64,000 nt of DNA from Paraburkholderia solitsugae (GCF_013177695.1 NZ_WOEY01000127.1:62001-126000), one strand, 5' to 3'. Shown: positions 35,024-45,137, counted from the first letter of the stretch. Program-made: numbers and translations. Notes: generated by a model from the letters alone, not told the origin.

Positions 35024-35507
35024 CGCCTCGAATCACCCCCATCCCGCGATTTTCTCTTCACACAAATGCAGTCTGCACGCGCCGCAATGATCAGATGAAA
35101 CAGGCCCGCGAACGCGAATTATTCAGCGAACGCTTACATCGCTCGTCACATGCTACACGCATCGATATTTTTCTGCTGCGGCCCCGTTATTTTTTCAGGG
35201 TGTTCGCTTTAAACAGGGAGAAGCGGAAAAAAATGCATCGAAACGCCGCCCCTTGGTGATCCGGTCCGCAAATTTCAAACAGTCTGAAACGGCATCGCGC
35301 TCGCGGAAGGTTTAAATCGTCCCGCAAACGATTGCTGTGCCACGTCGCGATGCCTAAAGTTTCGCGCCGCCACTCCGTAGACGCATTCACGCAACCCAAC
35401 CGGTGTGAATGCAGTACCGGCACCACCGGTCCGGAGTGCACCCCTGGATTCCCGCTCGTGATGGGCTCACCCGCCGGCCACGAGCGTTTCACCTCGAAGG
35501 ACATCTC
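35024..35507. other. gene-free region upstream of the DUF2844 gene
   Basis: No gene is recognised. An AT-richer block with T-runs lies at about 35160-35230 and may contain a promoter. A long minus-strand frame over this region is antisense to the DUF2844 gene and has no support. Confidence 0.35.
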
Positions 35508-35966
35508 TTGAAACCGAAGCTCTCTATCAGCATTGCTCGCGCAATGCTCGGGGCAAGCTGCGCGCTGTCGTTTGCCGCGCACGCCACGCTCGGCCAGAAC
35601 GTCAGCACCGTCGACAGCGATCAGACACGCCTGCGCGCAGTGACGCATACAGCAACTACGCAAAGCGCGTATTCGGTGCACCTGATGACGATGCCGTCCG
35701 GCACGCTCGTACGTGAGTACGTTGCGCCCAACGGCACCGCGTTTGGTGTCGCGTGGCAAGGCCCGACATTGCCGGATCTGAAATCCATCCTGGGCACGTC
35801 GTTCGACCAGTACGTCGCCGTCACCGCAACGCGGCGTGGCACGCCGCTCGCGGTGTCCACCAGCGATCTGGTGGTCTACTCCGGCGGGCACCTGCGTGCG
35901 TTCGCCGGCTATGCGTATCTGCCGCAAGCGGTGCCCGCGGGCGTCGATGTCGGCGTCATTCAATAA
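35508..35966 (+). CDS. DUF2844 exported protein
   Basis: This 152-residue protein has a signal peptide (MKPKLSISIARAMLGASCAL..AHA, cleaved near 26). The mature domain contains YSVHLMTMPSGTLVREYV and GTAFGVAWQGPTLPDLKSIL, the DUF2844 pattern. The start is TTG at 35508 with AAGGA about 7 bases upstream. It lies 11 bp before a DUF3443 gene; the two families are regularly adjacent in Burkholderia relatives. Function is unknown. Confidence 0.85.
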   Translation: MKPKLSISIARAMLGASCALSFAAHATLGQNVSTVDSDQTRLRAVTHTATTQSAYSVHLMTMPSGTLVREYVAPNGTAFGVAWQGPTLPDLKSILGTSFDQYVAVTATRRGTPLAVSTSDLVVYSGGHLRAFAGYAYLPQAVPAGVDVGVIQ

Positions 35967-35977
35967 CGGAGCGGATC

Positions 35978-37255
35978 ATGCGTCAATCTTCTTCGTTCGT
36001 GACCGTGTTGTGCGCGGCGCTGCTCGCGTTGCTCGTCAGTGCCTGCGGCGGCGGAGGCGGCGGCTCCAGCGGTTCCAGCCCCTCGGCGAGTTCCAGCAGT
36101 ACGACGAGCCTGTCGGCCGGTCCCACCGTCACCAATGCTTCGCCTTCGCCGCAAGTGGTAGCCGACAACGCGGTCCTCGTATCGGTCGACTCCGGCGTGA
36201 GCAACGTGCCGAACATGCCGTTTGTCAGCGTCACGATTTGCGTGCCCGGCACGACCCAGTGCCAGACCATCGACCACATGCTGGTGGATACCGGTTCATG
36301 GGGCGTGCGCGTGTTCGCCTCGCAATTGCCCGCTTCGATGACGCTGCCGCAGCAGAAGGACGCCTCGGGCAATCTGGTCGCCGAATGCATGCAGTTCTTC
36401 GACGGCTACACATGGGGTTCGGTGAAGCTCGCGGACCTGCAGATCGCGGGTGAAAAAGCGGCCTCGCTGCCGATCCAGGTGATCGATCCGAACTACGCTT
36501 CGCTGCCGTCCGATTGCGCGAGCTACGGTGCGTCGCGCAACACACCGGCTACGTTGCAGGCTAATGGCATTCTGGGCATCGGCGTGTTCAAGCACGATTG
36601 CGGCGCGAACTGTGTGCAGAATGCGGTGGCCGGCACGTACTACGGTTGCAACGGCACGGCATGCACGTCGATTCCGCTCGCTGAACCGCTGCAGGTCGCC
36701 AATCCGATTCCGTACTTTGCGACCGACAACAACGGTTCGATGCTGAGCCTGCCGATGGTGTCGGGCGGCGCGCAGTCGGTGAGTGGGCAATTGGTGTTCG
36801 GCATCGGCACGCAGAGCAACAATTCGCTAGGCAGCGCGCAGGTGATCGGTGTGAGTCCGTCGAATGGCACTTTTACGACGGTGCAGAACGGCACGACGTA
36901 TTCGAGCAGTATTCTGGACAGCGGCTCGACCGGCCTGTTCTTCCAGACCAGTGCAATGCCTGCATGCGCAAGCCCCAATAACGCGTACTACTGCCCGGTG
37001 TCGACCCAGTCGTTGAGTGCCATGATCCAGGGGGTGAACGGCACGACGAGCACGGTGAACTTCAGCGTCGGCAATGCGACGACCATTTCGCAGACGTACA
37101 GCGGCGATTCGGCGTTGCCGCTGCTGGCGGGACCGGCCTTTGTGACGTCGTCGATTTTCGACTGGGGCCTGCCGTTCTTCTACGGGCGTAACGTGTATGC
37201 CGCTGTCGAGCAGCAGGCGACGCCTGGCGGGACGGGGCCTTACGTCGCGTATTGA
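35978..37255 (+). CDS. DUF3443 lipoprotein with pepsin-like aspartic-protease motifs
   Basis: This 425-residue protein has a lipobox LVSAC (Cys23), a Gly/Ser-rich linker (24-50) and a Cys-rich domain. Two aspartic-protease-like motifs are seen: VDTGSWG (Asp104) and LDSGSTG (Asp314), 210 residues apart. NGILGIGVF at about 196-204 resembles the pepsin-family ILGLG segment. DUF3443 has no established function as far as I know. The bilobal spacing suggests a pepsin-like fold, possibly an active surface protease. It forms an operon with the DUF2844 gene. Confidence 0.85.
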   Translation: MRQSSSFVTVLCAALLALLVSACGGGGGGSSGSSPSASSSSTTSLSAGPTVTNASPSPQVVADNAVLVSVDSGVSNVPNMPFVSVTICVPGTTQCQTIDHMLVDTGSWGVRVFASQLPASMTLPQQKDASGNLVAECMQFFDGYTWGSVKLADLQIAGEKAASLPIQVIDPNYASLPSDCASYGASRNTPATLQANGILGIGVFKHDCGANCVQNAVAGTYYGCNGTACTSIPLAEPLQVANPIPYFATDNNGSMLSLPMVSGGAQSVSGQLVFGIGTQSNNSLGSAQVIGVSPSNGTFTTVQNGTTYSSSILDSGSTGLFFQTSAMPACASPNNAYYCPVSTQSLSAMIQGVNGTTSTVNFSVGNATTISQTYSGDSALPLLAGPAFVTSSIFDWGLPFFYGRNVYAAVEQQATPGGTGPYVAY

Positions 37256-37283
37256 GCGATAGCCAGGTTTCGCTCCGATGGGA

Positions 37284-37320
37284 AAAAGCCCGCTGCCGGT
37301 TTATTCGGCAGCGGGCTTTT
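37284..37320. terminator. bidirectional terminator
   Basis: The perfect 15-bp stem AAAAGCCCGCTGCCG / CGGCAGCGGGCTTTT (37284-37298 and 37306-37320) is flanked by A- and T-runs. It ends the DUF3443 gene and the convergent peptidase gene. Confidence 0.88.
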
Positions 37321-37364
37321 TTGTGGGGGCGCGAAGTGTGTCACGTGCGGGCATTGCAATTGGA

Positions 37365-38546
37365 CTAACGCCGGCGTGCGGCCCGCTTGGCGGGTGCTGT
37401 TTTGGTGGCAGCGGGCTTGGATTGCTGCGGCGCCTGCACCGCCCCGGCACCACCCGCCGGCGTCGCCACTTCGCGCGGTTGCGTTTTGTCGCCGACTGCC
37501 GCAATCAGCCGATGCACGAACCGCAACTTGTCCATCACCGGCGAGGCCAGCGTGAACGGATAAGCGTCGGGCATGCCGAGACTGCGGTTCAGGCTGTTCA
37601 ACGCATAGGTGAGCGGAAACCAGCGCTTCATCAGATTTTCGAAGCTCGCGTCTTCCACCGGCGTGCGGTCAGTCAGCGTCGGCTCGCTCGGGTCGTCGGG
37701 CAACAGGGCGAGGCCGTACGACGTCGAGGTATCCAGCACGTCGACGATCAGCAGGTAGTGCGCCCACGTCTCGGCCCAATCTTCCCAAGGATGTGTCGTC
37801 GCATAGGCGCTGATCGTCGAGGCCTGCCAGTCCGCCGGTGCGCCGTCGCGGTAGTAGGCCGTCAACGCCTTGCCGTAGTCGGCACGCTCGTCGCCGAACA
37901 GCTTGCGGAACGGCTTGAGCCAGCGCGGATCGCTCTCGATCAACTGGCTGAAGTAGTAGTGGCCCGTCTCATGGCGGAAGTGGCCGAGCAGCGTGCGGAA
38001 GGGCTCGCCCATCGCGCTGCGCACCTTTTCGCGGTAGGCGTCGTCGGCTTCGGCGATATTCAGCGTGATAAGGCCGTCGTCGTGGCCGGTCATGACGCGC
38101 GAACCGTCTTCGCCGTCCTCGAGGAATTCGAATTCCAATCCATGCTCCGGATCGGCCTGGCGCGACGGCACGTCGAGGCCGAGCGCGGCCAGCGTGTACA
38201 GCAGACGCCGTTTCGCCATCTCCAGCCGATACCAGTAGAGCCGGTTATCCGGCGTGCTCAGATTCGGAATCGTGCGCGTGAGCTGGCAGGCACGGCACAA
38301 TGTGTCGGGCGAGTCGGCGGGGATCATCCAGTTGCAGACATTTTCGACGGCGTAGTTGTGGCACTGCCGGAACAGGGCGCCCTCGGCACGCGGATGCAGA
38401 CTGCGCCAGCGTTCGTCATCGGCTTCTTCGAAGGCGCTGATTTCGGCCAGTTCGGGTACGTATCCGAGCAATGACTCGCACCGTTCACAGCGCACGTTTT
38501 CGTAGAACACAAGATGCGAGCAGCGATTGCAGTGGAAGGTTTTCAT
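37365..38546 (-). CDS. putative zinc-binding metallopeptidase with N-terminal zinc ribbon
   Basis: This 393-residue protein has N-terminal paired cysteines (CNRC at 6-9, CERC at 20-23) forming a zinc ribbon and a further CxxC at 84-87. The peptidase motif HETGH (192-196) is an HExxH signature, with WEDWAETWAHY downstream as a likely third-ligand region. This matches the DUF2248-type family (putative zinc-binding peptidase). The C-terminal 40 residues are Ala/Lys/Pro-rich. Substrate is unknown. It is divergent from the transglutaminase cluster, next to which such genes often occur. Confidence 0.85.
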   Translation of the reverse strand: MKTFHCNRCSHLVFYENVRCERCESLLGYVPELAEISAFEEADDERWRSLHPRAEGALFRQCHNYAVENVCNWMIPADSPDTLCRACQLTRTIPNLSTPDNRLYWYRLEMAKRRLLYTLAALGLDVPSRQADPEHGLEFEFLEDGEDGSRVMTGHDDGLITLNIAEADDAYREKVRSAMGEPFRTLLGHFRHETGHYYFSQLIESDPRWLKPFRKLFGDERADYGKALTAYYRDGAPADWQASTISAYATTHPWEDWAETWAHYLLIVDVLDTSTSYGLALLPDDPSEPTLTDRTPVEDASFENLMKRWFPLTYALNSLNRSLGMPDAYPFTLASPVMDKLRFVHRLIAAVGDKTQPREVATPAGGAGAVQAPQQSKPAATKTAPAKRAARRR

Positions 38547-38926
38547 CGATCGAGCCCGGAGGGGTGGGGGCAGTCATGGAGCAGCAGGGGGGCGCTTTGC
38601 CGGCAGGCCGTATGTCGGTCGCCGGGCATCCCCAGGCGCCTGCAAGAGCGAAGGCGATGTGCAATCTTCATGCCGCATTTGCCAGACGTCACTGGTTTAA
38701 CGCACATTACGTACATGATCGTGCATTGGCGCTGCGCCGCTTTGGTGCGCGGCCTTCGAAAAAGCAGTGGAAAGGCGCGTGGATCGATCGGCCGGACGGT
38801 CGGTAGACGCGGCAAACTTCGTAGCAGGCGCTAATCCGGGCGGGTCAGGCAGTTCACGCGGTTTTTCGATCAACGGCATGAAGCTTGCTTTTTGGCGGGC
38901 TGCCATCCTTTGTCCAGGAGTCCGGT
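38547..38926. other. divergent intergenic region, no gene recognised
   Basis: This lies between the zinc peptidase gene and the transglutaminase-DUF2126 gene. Short frames on both strands lack ribosome-binding sites. It presumably carries both promoters, but no clear -35/-10 or operator was identified. AGGAG at 38916-38920 serves the downstream GTG start. Confidence 0.35.
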
Positions 38927-41900
38927 GTGTCCATACGCGTCGCGTTGAATCATGTCACACATTACCGCTACGACAGGCTGGTTGCGCTGTCGCCCCAGGT
39001 CGTGCGGCTCAGGCCTGCGCCGCATTGCCGGACCCCCATTCTGTCTTATTCGATGCGGGTCGAACCGGCCGAACACTTCATCAACTGGCAGCAGGACGCG
39101 TTTGCCAACTATCAGGCACGCCTCGTCTTCCCCGAGAAGACGCGCGAATTCAAGGTGACCGTGGATCTGGTCGCCGAGATGGCCGTCTATAACCCGTTCG
39201 ACTTCTTTCTCGAACCGTCGGCGGAAAAGTTTCCGTTCGAGTATGCGCCCGGCCTCGCGCTGGAACTCGCGCCGTACCGCGTCAAGCGCCCCATGACGCC
39301 ACGCTTTGCCGAGTTCGTCGCGAGTATCGACCGCACGCCAATGATCACGGCCGACTTCCTCGTCGCACTGAATCAGCGGCTGCAACGCGAGATCCGCTAC
39401 CTGATCCGCATGGAACCCGGCGTGCAGACGCCCGAGGAAACGCTGGTGAGCGCCGCGGGCTCGTGCCGCGATTCGGGCTGGCTGCTGGTCGAGACGCTGC
39501 GGCAATTGGGGCTGGCGGCGCGCTTCGTCTCCGGCTACCTGCTGCAGCTCGCGCCCGACGTCAAATCCATCGACGGCCCGAGCGGCACCGAAGTCGACTT
39601 CACCGACCTGCACGCATGGTGCGAGGTGTACCTGCCGGGTGCGGGCTGGATCGGTCTCGATCCGACCTCCGGCCTGCTCGCCGGTGAAGGCCATATCCCG
39701 GTCGCCTGCACGCCCGAACCCGGCAGCGCGGCGCCGATCTCAGGCGCGGTCGACGAATCCGAAGTCGAGTTCGAGCACACCATGTCGATTGAACGGGTCC
39801 TGGAGACGCCGCGCGTCACCAGGCCGTTCAGCGAAGCGGTGTGGGGCGACGTGCTGAAAATGGGCGAACAGGTCGACCAGCGCCTCACCGAGATGGACGT
39901 GCGCCTGACGATGGGCGGCGAGCCGACCTTCGTGTCGGTGCGCGATCGCGACGCCGCCGAGTGGAACACTGACGCGCTCGGCCCCACCAAACGCGGCTAC
40001 GCGGTCGCGCTGATGGACAAGCTGCGCTCGCGCTACGGCGCAAACGGCTTTCTGCACATCGGCCAGGGCAAGTGGTATCCGGGCGAGCAGTTGCCGCGCT
40101 GGGCGATGTCGCTCTACTGGCGCGCCGATGGCGAACCGTGCTGGCAGGACCCCACGCTGTTCGCCGACGAACGCGAGCCGGGCACCTACACGGCAGCCGA
40201 CGCGCAACGTTTCCTCTCTCATCTGACGAGCAAGCTGGGAGTCGACCACGACTGCATCCAGCCCGGTTTCGAAGACGTCTGGTACTACCTGTGGCGCGAG
40301 CGCCGCCTGCCGGTCAATGTCGATCCGCTCGATGCGCGTCTGGACGACGAGCTGGAACGCGTGCGTCTGCGGCGCGTGTTCGATGCGGGCCTGGGTGGCG
40401 CGACCGGTTTTGTCCTGCCGCTCGCGCGCGAACGCGATGTGCCGCACGAGGCGCCGAAGTGGGTTAGCGGCCGGTGGTTCTTCCGCGACGACCGTATGTT
40501 CCTGATTCCCGGCGACTCGCCGATGGGTTATCGCTTGCCGCTCGACTCGCTGCCGTGGGTGTCGAAGACCGACTATCCGTATCAGCACGCGCACGATCCG
40601 TTTGCGCCGCCGGTGCCGTTGCGCCCGGCCGCGCAATTGCGCATGCAATACGACGGCGACGGTGAGGCCCGCCGCACCCTGAGCGCCGCCGAAGCGCGGC
40701 AGGCGGCGGCTTTGTCGTCGTCAGCGGCGGAGTTGCTGAGCGGCATGGCGGGCAGCGGGGTGCTGGCGTTTGCGCCGCAACCGGGCGATGAGCAGGCGCC
40801 CGCGCGCGGGCAGTCGTCGAAGGAAACATTGCGTACGGCGATCTGCGTGGAAGCGCGCGACCCGAAACGTGCCGCCGGTCCGAAAGCGGAAACCGAAGCG
40901 TTCGGCAGCGGCCGTTCGCTGCTGCATGTGTTCATGCCGCCGCTCACGGAACTCGATGATTATCTCGACCTGCTCGCCGCGGTCGAAGCGACGGCGGCTG
41001 AGTTGCAGATGAAGGTGGTGCTCGAGGGCTACCCGCCGCCGCGCGATGCGCGCCTGAAAGTCCTGCAGGTGACGCCGGACCCGGGTGTGATCGAGGTGAA
41101 CATTCATCCGGCTTCGAGCTGGGCGCAACTGGTCGACAACACGGAGTACCTGTATCAGTCCGCGGCCGAGAGCTATTTGAGCAGCGAGAAGTTCATGACC
41201 GACGGCCGGCATACCGGAACCGGCGGCGGCAACCACTTCGTGCTCGGCGGCGCGACGCCTGCCGACAGTCCTTTCCTGCGACGCCCCGATCTGCTCGCGA
41301 GTCTGATCGCGTATTGGCACAACCATCCTTCGCTGTCGTATCTGTTTTCCGGGCTCTTTATCGGGCCGACGAGCCAGGCGCCGCGCGTCGATGAAGCACG
41401 CAACGATCAGGTGTATGAACTCGAAGTGGCGTTCCGCGAGTTGCAGCGGCAGATCGATCTGCTCGGCGGCCGCGACAGCGCGAATCTGCCGGCGTGGATG
41501 ATCGACCGCTCGTTGCGCAACATTCTGATCGATGTGACGGGCAACACACACCGCGCCGAATTCTGCATCGACAAACTCTATTCGCCTGATGGTCCGACTG
41601 GCCGCCTCGGCCTGCTCGAATTGCGCGGTTTTGAAATGCCGCCGCATGCGCGCATGAGTCTCGTGCAGCAGTTGCTGCTGCGCGCGCTGGTGGCGCGCTT
41701 CTGGCACACGCCGTACACGCAGCGGCTCACGCGCTGGGGCACGGAACTGCATGACCGCTTTCTGCTCGGCACCTTCGCGAAAATGGATTTCGACGACGTG
41801 CTCGGCGAACTCAACCAGGCGGGCTTCGCCTTCGAGAGCAGCTGGTTCGCGCCGCACTTCGAATTCCGCTTCCCGCTGGTCGGCGCGACCACGGTGAACG

Positions 41901-42409
41901 GCGTCTCGCTGACCATTCGCAACGCGCTGGAACCCTGGCACGTGATGGGCGAGGAGGGCTCGCCGGGCGGCACGGTGCGTTACGTGGATTCGTCGGTGGA
42001 AAGGCTCGAAGTGCACGCGCTTGGTTTGAACGACAACCGTCATGTGCTGACCGTCAACGGGGTGCCGGTTCCGCTTCAGCCGACCGGCCGCGTCAGCGAA
42101 TATGTGGCCGGCGTGCGCTTTCGCGCGTGGTCGCAACCGTCGGCGCTGCACCCGACCATCGGCGTGGATGCGCCGCTCACCTTCGATCTGGTCGATACGT
42201 GGACTGGCCGCTCGGTGGGCGGATGCCAGTATCATGTCGCTCATCCGGGCGGGCGCAACTATGAGACCTTCCCGGTCAACGCCTATGAGGCGGAAAGCCG
42301 GCGGCGCGCGCGCTTCTTCTCGTCCGGGCATACGCCGGGGCCGCTCACGGTCGAGAGGCCGCCGCGCAGCCTGGAGTTTCCGTTCACGCTGGACCTGCGG
42401 TACTGGTAA
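38927..42409 (+). CDS. transglutaminase-like protein fused to DUF2126
   Basis: This 1160-residue protein has an N-terminal bacterial transglutaminase N domain (about 1-90). A transglutaminase-like core has a likely triad Cys180 (GSCRDSGW), His228 (LHAWCEVY) and Asp244 (GLDPTSG). From about 310 to the end it is DUF2126 (MGGEPTFVSVRDRDAAEW). The start is GTG at 38927 with AGGAG 6 bases upstream. Genomic-context work links this family with circularly permuted ATP-grasp, alpha-E and a second transglutaminase, proposed to make or cleave peptide or isopeptide bonds. The biochemical product is unknown. Confidence 0.9.
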   Translation: MSIRVALNHVTHYRYDRLVALSPQVVRLRPAPHCRTPILSYSMRVEPAEHFINWQQDAFANYQARLVFPEKTREFKVTVDLVAEMAVYNPFDFFLEPSAEKFPFEYAPGLALELAPYRVKRPMTPRFAEFVASIDRTPMITADFLVALNQRLQREIRYLIRMEPGVQTPEETLVSAAGSCRDSGWLLVETLRQLGLAARFVSGYLLQLAPDVKSIDGPSGTEVDFTDLHAWCEVYLPGAGWIGLDPTSGLLAGEGHIPVACTPEPGSAAPISGAVDESEVEFEHTMSIERVLETPRVTRPFSEAVWGDVLKMGEQVDQRLTEMDVRLTMGGEPTFVSVRDRDAAEWNTDALGPTKRGYAVALMDKLRSRYGANGFLHIGQGKWYPGEQLPRWAMSLYWRADGEPCWQDPTLFADEREPGTYTAADAQRFLSHLTSKLGVDHDCIQPGFEDVWYYLWRERRLPVNVDPLDARLDDELERVRLRRVFDAGLGGATGFVLPLARERDVPHEAPKWVSGRWFFRDDRMFLIPGDSPMGYRLPLDSLPWVSKTDYPYQHAHDPFAPPVPLRPAAQLRMQYDGDGEARRTLSAAEARQAAALSSSAAELLSGMAGSGVLAFAPQPGDEQAPARGQSSKETLRTAICVEARDPKRAAGPKAETEAFGSGRSLLHVFMPPLTELDDYLDLLAAVEATAAELQMKVVLEGYPPPRDARLKVLQVTPDPGVIEVNIHPASSWAQLVDNTEYLYQSAAESYLSSEKFMTDGRHTGTGGGNHFVLGGATPADSPFLRRPDLLASLIAYWHNHPSLSYLFSGLFIGPTSQAPRVDEARNDQVYELEVAFRELQRQIDLLGGRDSANLPAWMIDRSLRNILIDVTGNTHRAEFCIDKLYSPDGPTGRLGLLELRGFEMPPHARMSLVQQLLLRALVARFWHTPYTQRLTRWGTELHDRFLLGTFAKMDFDDVLGELNQAGFAFESSWFAPHFEFRFPLVGATTVNGVSLTIRNALEPWHVMGEEGSPGGTVRYVDSSVERLEVHALGLNDNRHVLTVNGVPVPLQPTGRVSEYVAGVRFRAWSQPSALHPTIGVDAPLTFDLVDTWTGRSVGGCQYHVAHPGGRNYETFPVNAYEAESRRRARFFSSGHTPGPLTVERPPRSLEFPFTLDLRYW

Positions 42410-42424
42410 CCTGGTAACCTGGTA
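42403..42424 (+). repeat. CTGGTAAC octamer repeat at the stop codon
   Basis: CTGGTAAC occurs at 42403-42410 and 42411-42418, then CTGGTAGA follows. The TAA stop of the 1160-residue protein lies in the first unit. Slippage would change only the untranslated sequence. Confidence 0.7.
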
Positions 42425-42464
42425 GACTGAAAAGCGGCAACATACTTTTAAGAACGACACGACC

Positions 42465-45137
42465 TTGGCCTTTCAATCGACTTTTCCTTTCGAAACGTCC
42501 GCCGCCCGCGCGGACGCTTCGTCCTTATTGCGGCTGTTGCCGGCCTACGAGGGACATTGGGACGAGTTACGCGATGCCTCAGGCGCGTTGCGCGCACCGT
42601 GGCGGCAGTTCTTCGAGCGGCTCGGCGAAGACGGCATCGCGCGATTGGAGGATCACTACGCGTCGATCGCGCAGCAGATCCGCGACAACGACATCAGCTA
42701 CAACGTCTACGCGGACAACGGCGAGCCGCGGCCGTGGGCGCTCGACCTGCTGCCGTTCCTGATCAGCGAGGCCGAGTGGGCGCATATCGAGCGTGGCGTG
42801 ACGCAGCGCGCGCACCTGCTCAATGCGATCGTCGCCGATATTTATGGGCCGCAGACCTTGCTCGAACGTGGGCAGTTGCCGCCTGCGCTGGTGTTCGGGC
42901 ATCCGGGTTATCTGCGCTCCGTGAAGGGCTTCACGCCGCCTGGCGGGCAATATCTGCAGGTGGTCGCCGTCGATCTGGCGCGTACGCCCGGCGGTAACTG
43001 GACCGTGATGGCGCATCGCACCGAGGCGCCATCCGGCCTCGGTTATGCGCTGGAAAATCGCCTGATCGTGTCGACGCTGTTCGCCGATCCGTTCCGCACG
43101 ATGCGCGTGAGCCGCCTCGCGCCGACTTATTCGCAGCTGATCGCGACACTCGTGCAGGCCGCACAGTGCACGATGGAGCCCGACAGTTCGAGGGCCGATC
43201 GTTCGCCGCATATCGCGCTGCTCACACCCGGGCCGTTTAGCGAGACTTACTTCGAGCACGTGTTTCTGGCGCGCTATCTCGGCGTCACGCTGGTCGAAGG
43301 CAAGGACCTGACGGTACGCGACGACATGCTGTATCTGAAGACGCTCGGTGGCCTCGAACGTGTGCACGTCGTGCTGCGCCGTCTGGACGATGCGTTCTGC
43401 GATCCGGTCGAACTGCGCGCGGATTCGAGCATCGGCGTGCCGGGCCTGTTGCAGGTGATGCGAGCGGGCAACGTGATCGTGTCGAACGTGCCGGGTTCGG
43501 GTTTTGTCGAATCGCCGGCCTTGCATGGTTTTTTGCCGGGCATCGCCGAAGTGTTGCTCGACGAAGACCTCGTGCTGCCGAGCGTGGCGACGTGGTGGTG
43601 CGGCGAAAAGGCGGCGCGCGAGCATGCGTTCGCGCGTCAGGACGAAGCGTTCATCGTGCCGACATGGCCGGTCGCGCCACGCGATGCGCCGCCCGGGATC
43701 GAGCAGGGCAGACAGCGGCTGTCGACATGGCGCGAACGGATCGAAGCGATGCCCGACACCTATACGATCCAGCAACCGCTGCGCTTTTCCTGCACGCCAC
43801 GTTATGAGGATGGCACCATCGGCCGCCGTCCGTCGGTGCTGCGCGTCTATGCGATCGCCGACTTCAACGGCGGCTGGCATGTGATGCCCGGCGGCTTCAC
43901 GCGTATGGCCGCCGAGCGTCAGACGACGGTGTCGATGCAATATGGCGGCAGCAGCGTCGATACGTGGGTGCTGTCGAGTCAGCCGACCTCGACCTTCACG
44001 CTGCTGCCTTCGCCGATGCAACCCGCCGACCTTGCGCGCAAGCATCGCACCGTGTCGAGCCGCGCGGCGGAAAATCTGTTCTGGGCCGGACGTTATGGCG
44101 AACGCGCCGAAAACAATGTGCGGCTGTTGCGCCTGATTCTCGGCTCGCTGGAAGGCAACGACGCCGACGCGATGTTCCCCACGCTGGTCGAGCTCGCCTT
44201 GCATTGCGGCCTTGTGCAGTCCGGCGATATGTCCTCGCCGTATTCGCCGCAGGCATTCGAGCGCGCGCTGGTCGCGAATCTGATCGAGAGCACGGGCGCT
44301 GCGAGCATCGGCCAGAACCTCAACTACCAGGCGCGTTCGAACGGTGAAGTGCGGGGGCGTTTGTCGAACGATCATTGGCGCACGATTCTCGCGGCGCGCA
44401 ACGACTTTCGCGATGCATTGCAGACTTTGATGCCGGCCGCGGGTTTCAACGGCAATGGGACTGGCAATGGTAATGGCGGTGGTTCATCGCAGGGCGGCGC
44501 GAATGGCAACGGCCGCGCTGAGCGCAGCGAACGCTACGATCGTTATGACCGCGTGACGCTGATGAATGCACTCGAACGCCTGTCGGTGCAATTGTCGGCG
44601 ATTAGCGGCGCGCAAGGCGACCGCATGACACGCGACGAAGCGTGGCGTCTGCTCTTCGTCGGACGGCACATCGAGCGGGTATCGGCGATGACGTCGTTCC
44701 TGCGCGTGGTCGCCGATAAAGGCCAGCTCGTGACACCGGCCGGGTTCGATCTGCTGTTGCAATTGTTCGACAGCACGCTGACCTATCGCTCGCTGTATCC
44801 GGGCCGTTTCGAAGTGCCGGCTTTGCTCGACCTGCTGGTGATCGAGCCCACCAATCCGCGCGGCATCTACGGCGTCTATGAACGCCTGCGCAAAAAGCTC
44901 GACGAGATCGCCGTGGCGGCGGGCTGCATGCGGCATCGGCCATTTGCGGAATTGATGCCGCCTGCCGCTTCGTTGCCGACGCTCGAATCGCTGTGCGCAA
45001 TCGACGAAGATGATTCATACGCCGAGCTGATTGCAGTGTGCGATCAGATTGGCGGCTATGTCGGCGCGGCGGCGCATGAGATCAGCGCGCGCTATTTCAG
45101 TCATGCCAGTACGGTCGCATCAAGGGTGTGGTCATGA
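42465..45137 (+). CDS. circularly permuted ATP-grasp fused to alpha-E domain
   Basis: This 890-residue fusion has a type 2 circularly permuted ATP-grasp domain in about residues 60-490 (NVYADNGEPRPWALDLLPFL, RPSVLRVYAIADFNGGWHVM). Residues about 530-880 form the helical alpha-E domain (SRAAENLFWAGRYGERAENN). A low-complexity Gly/Asn linker (about 661-680) interrupts the alpha-E part. In many bacteria these are two genes. ATP-grasp proteins form amide bonds with ATP; the substrate is unknown. The start appears to be TTG at 42465 with a weak box; the frame is closed upstream. It overlaps the next gene by 4 bases. Confidence 0.88.
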   Translation: MAFQSTFPFETSAARADASSLLRLLPAYEGHWDELRDASGALRAPWRQFFERLGEDGIARLEDHYASIAQQIRDNDISYNVYADNGEPRPWALDLLPFLISEAEWAHIERGVTQRAHLLNAIVADIYGPQTLLERGQLPPALVFGHPGYLRSVKGFTPPGGQYLQVVAVDLARTPGGNWTVMAHRTEAPSGLGYALENRLIVSTLFADPFRTMRVSRLAPTYSQLIATLVQAAQCTMEPDSSRADRSPHIALLTPGPFSETYFEHVFLARYLGVTLVEGKDLTVRDDMLYLKTLGGLERVHVVLRRLDDAFCDPVELRADSSIGVPGLLQVMRAGNVIVSNVPGSGFVESPALHGFLPGIAEVLLDEDLVLPSVATWWCGEKAAREHAFARQDEAFIVPTWPVAPRDAPPGIEQGRQRLSTWRERIEAMPDTYTIQQPLRFSCTPRYEDGTIGRRPSVLRVYAIADFNGGWHVMPGGFTRMAAERQTTVSMQYGGSSVDTWVLSSQPTSTFTLLPSPMQPADLARKHRTVSSRAAENLFWAGRYGERAENNVRLLRLILGSLEGNDADAMFPTLVELALHCGLVQSGDMSSPYSPQAFERALVANLIESTGAASIGQNLNYQARSNGEVRGRLSNDHWRTILAARNDFRDALQTLMPAAGFNGNGTGNGNGGGSSQGGANGNGRAERSERYDRYDRVTLMNALERLSVQLSAISGAQGDRMTRDEAWRLLFVGRHIERVSAMTSFLRVVADKGQLVTPAGFDLLLQLFDSTLTYRSLYPGRFEVPALLDLLVIEPTNPRGIYGVYERLRKKLDEIAVAAGCMRHRPFAELMPPAASLPTLESLCAIDEDDSYAELIAVCDQIGGYVGAAAHEISARYFSHASTVASRVWS

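Noticed and set aside
40721..42460. 579-codon minus-strand frame
   Set aside because: It is a shadow of the transglutaminase-DUF2126 gene in high-GC DNA. Composition is Arg/His/Gln-rich without domains.
42579..44375. 598-codon minus-strand frame
   Set aside because: Antisense to the ATP-grasp gene, composition typical of a shadow frame.
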